Source of the DNA: Sinosporangium siamense | GTDB taxonomy: Bacteria > Actinomycetota > Actinomycetes > Streptosporangiales > Streptosporangiaceae | Reading direction: 5' to 3' | Assembly: GCF_016863435.1 (NCBI RefSeq) | Contig: NZ_BOOW01000044.1 | Coordinates: 62,001-126,000 of the forward strand | DNA length: 64,000 bases | Shown here: one piece after another, positions 62,619 through 64,000 of the stretch | Position numbering within the stretch: position 1 is the first letter of the stretch | Layout of the letters: each line of letters opens with the position of its first letter | Program-made: the position numbers and the translations under genes | The notes under the pieces: generated by a model | The model's input: only the letters and a program-made list of their open reading frames with translations | The model's database searches: none | What the model was told of the DNA's origin: nothing

Positions 62619-64000
62619 CCAGCCCGGACGACACCGCCGCGGGCCGCCAGAACCGGCCCGCCGGCGAGTTCGACGTCGCGGTCGTCGGCGCCGGTGTCAT
62701 CGGCAGCGCACTCGCCAGGGAGTTCGCGCTGCGCGGCGCCTCGGTGGCGCTGCTGGACGCGCGCGGCGACGTCGGCGACGTCACCAGCAAGGCCAACACC
62801 GCCATCCTGCACACCGGCTTCGACGCCAAACCCGGCACCCTGGAGTCCCGGCTGGTCGCCCGGGGCCACCACCTCCTCAGCCGCTACGCCGCCCGCGCCG
62901 GCATCCCCGTCGAGGAGACCGGCGCCCTCCTCGTCGCCTGGAACGACGACGAGCTCGCCGCCCTGCCGGGCCTGGCGGAGAACGCCGAGGCGAACGGCTA
63001 TACCCGCACCCGCCTGCTCGGCGCCGCCGAACTCCGCCGCCGCGAACCGCACCTCGGCCCGGGGGCGCTCGGCGCGATGGAGGTGCCGGACGAGGGCATC
63101 GTCTGCCCCTGGACCACCACGCTCGCCTTCGCCACCGAGGCCGTACGGCACAGCGCGGTTCTCCTGCTCGACACCGTTGTGACCGGTGCCGAGCCCCTCG
63201 GTGAACGCACGGCCCTCGACACCACCCGGGGCCGGGTCGTCGCCCGGCTCGTCGTCAACGCGGCCGGGCTGGGCAGTGACGCCGTGCACCGGATGTTCGG
63301 CCACGACACCTTCACCGTGACGCCGCGCCGCGGCCAGCTCATCGTGTTCGACAAGCTGGCCCGGCCGCTGGTGAACCACGTGCTGCTGCCCGTGCCGACC
63401 CGGCTCGGCAAGGGGGTGCTGGTCGCGCCCACCGTCTACGGCAACGTGCTGCTCGGGCCGACCGCCGAGGACCTCGGCGACGCCGGCGCGACCCAGTCCA
63501 CCGAGGAGGGGCTGGCGATGCTGCGGGAGAAGGGCGCCCGGATCCTGCCCGCGCTGGCCGGGGAGGAGGTCACCACGGTCTACGCCGGGCTGCGGGCGGC
63601 GACCGAGCACGGCGACTACCAGATCTCGTTCCACCCGGAGCAGGGCTACGTATGCGCGGGCGGGATCAGGTCGACCGGGCTGACCTCGTCCCTGGCGGTC
63701 GCCGAGCACGTGGCGCGGGTCATGGAGAAGGCCATGGGGCTGCCGCCGTCGCCCGCCGGGCCGGGGGACGGCGAACCGCCTGCCATGCCGTACATCGGCC
63801 AGACCCGCCCGCGTCCCTCCGCCGACCCGGCGCGCATCGCCGCCGACCCGGCCTACGGCGAGGTCGTGTGCTTCTGCGAGCGGGTCAGCCGGGGGGAGAT
63901 CAGGGACGCATTGAAGGGCGACATCCCGGCCCGCTCCGCCGAGGGCCTGCGCCGCCGCACCCGCGCGGGCATGGGCCGGTGCCAGGGGTTCTTCTGCGGC
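62615..64000 (+). CDS. FAD-dependent dehydrogenase, GlpA-like with BFD [2Fe-2S] motif (runs off window)
   Basis: At least 462 residues are visible from the GTG at 62615, which overlaps the kinase stop. The FAD-binding motif VAVVGAGVIGSALAREFAL is followed by SKANTAILHTGFDAKPGTLE (glycerol-3-phosphate-dehydrogenase-like), VVNAAGLGSD and GGIRSTGLTSSLAVAEHV. A BFD-type iron-sulphur domain follows, with VVCFCERVSRGEI and RCQGFFCG. GlpA-type enzymes oxidise a polyol phosphate and pass electrons to a GlpB/GlpC partner, expected beyond the window. With the kinase it forms a phosphorylation/oxidation pathway. Confidence 0.88.
   Translation, partial: MTSPDDTAAGRQNRPAGEFDVAVVGAGVIGSALAREFALRGASVALLDARGDVGDVTSKANTAILHTGFDAKPGTLESRLVARGHHLLSRYAARAGIPVEETGALLVAWNDDELAALPGLAENAEANGYTRTRLLGAAELRRREPHLGPGALGAMEVPDEGIVCPWTTTLAFATEAVRHSAVLLLDTVVTGAEPLGERTALDTTRGRVVARLVVNAAGLGSDAVHRMFGHDTFTVTPRRGQLIVFDKLARPLVNHVLLPVPTRLGKGVLVAPTVYGNVLLGPTAEDLGDAGATQSTEEGLAMLREKGARILPALAGEEVTTVYAGLRAATEHGDYQISFHPEQGYVCAGGIRSTGLTSSLAVAEHVARVMEKAMGLPPSPAGPGDGEPPAMPYIGQTRPRPSADPARIAADPAYGEVVCFCERVSRGEIRDALKGDIPARSAEGLRRRTRAGMGRCQGFFCG

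Overview
The window is high-GC actinomycete DNA with strong G/C third-position codon bias. F420-type, mycothiol-type and SigE-family genes, a modular polyketide synthase and many GTG/TTG starts suggest a Streptosporangiales-like soil actinomycete. That placement is inferred from gene content; there is no rRNA in the window to confirm it.

1-19 kb is an accessory, partly decaying region. It holds a GH65 phosphorylase/beta-phosphoglucomutase pair, a PIG-L deacetylase, an ISL3 transposase remnant beside a 5'-truncated regulator, and a NUDIX / phosphotransferase / TPR group. A GH89 alpha-N-acetylglucosaminidase is divergent from a TetR-MFS operon across a mirrored operator pair. Next come a thioredoxin-reductase-like flavoenzyme, a PrmC-like methyltransferase preceded by a strongly foldable leader, and a DsbA-family protein. 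At least five broken genes lie here: a LuxR-type C-terminus, a flavin monooxygenase 3' end, a GH42 beta-galactosidase and two unidentified 3' ends.

18.7-34.3 kb is the main feature, the starter, tailoring, export and regulatory part of a candicidin/FR-008-type aromatic polyene cluster. It runs PAS-LuxR regulator (divergent), then glycosyltransferase, sugar aminotransferase, P450, ferredoxin, type II thioesterase, PabAB, a PKS (aryl-CoA-ligase, ACP, KS, AT, ACP, docking tail) and an ABC exporter pair. The PKS makes only the first condensation and has no thioesterase. None of the large extension PKS genes, the GDP-mannose dehydratase or PabC is present before an unrelated 1088-residue ATPase takes over. 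The cluster is therefore either split across the chromosome, a deletion relic, or a small-molecule pathway built from polyene parts.

34.3-54 kb holds the large P-loop/helical-repeat ATPase, a DinB protein and two identical tRNA-Cys genes preceded by a short Cys-rich reading frame. It also has two separate SigE-family sigma factor / membrane-anchored partner pairs, an ABC transporter with a DUF6297-like permease, MerR and SDR, a second P450, a secreted subtilase, AlkB, a DUF6461-like protein, an integrase remnant, an F420-type oxidoreductase and a lipoprotein.

54.5-64 kb is a tightly packed catabolic operon that runs off the window: DMFase-large-subunit-like protein, sugar-type ABC importer (lipoprotein, double ATPase, permease), DeoR regulator, FGGY kinase and a GlpA-like FAD dehydrogenase with a BFD [2Fe-2S] motif. 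Its layout predicts uptake, phosphorylation and flavin-dependent oxidation of a polyol or sugar that cannot be named from sequence.
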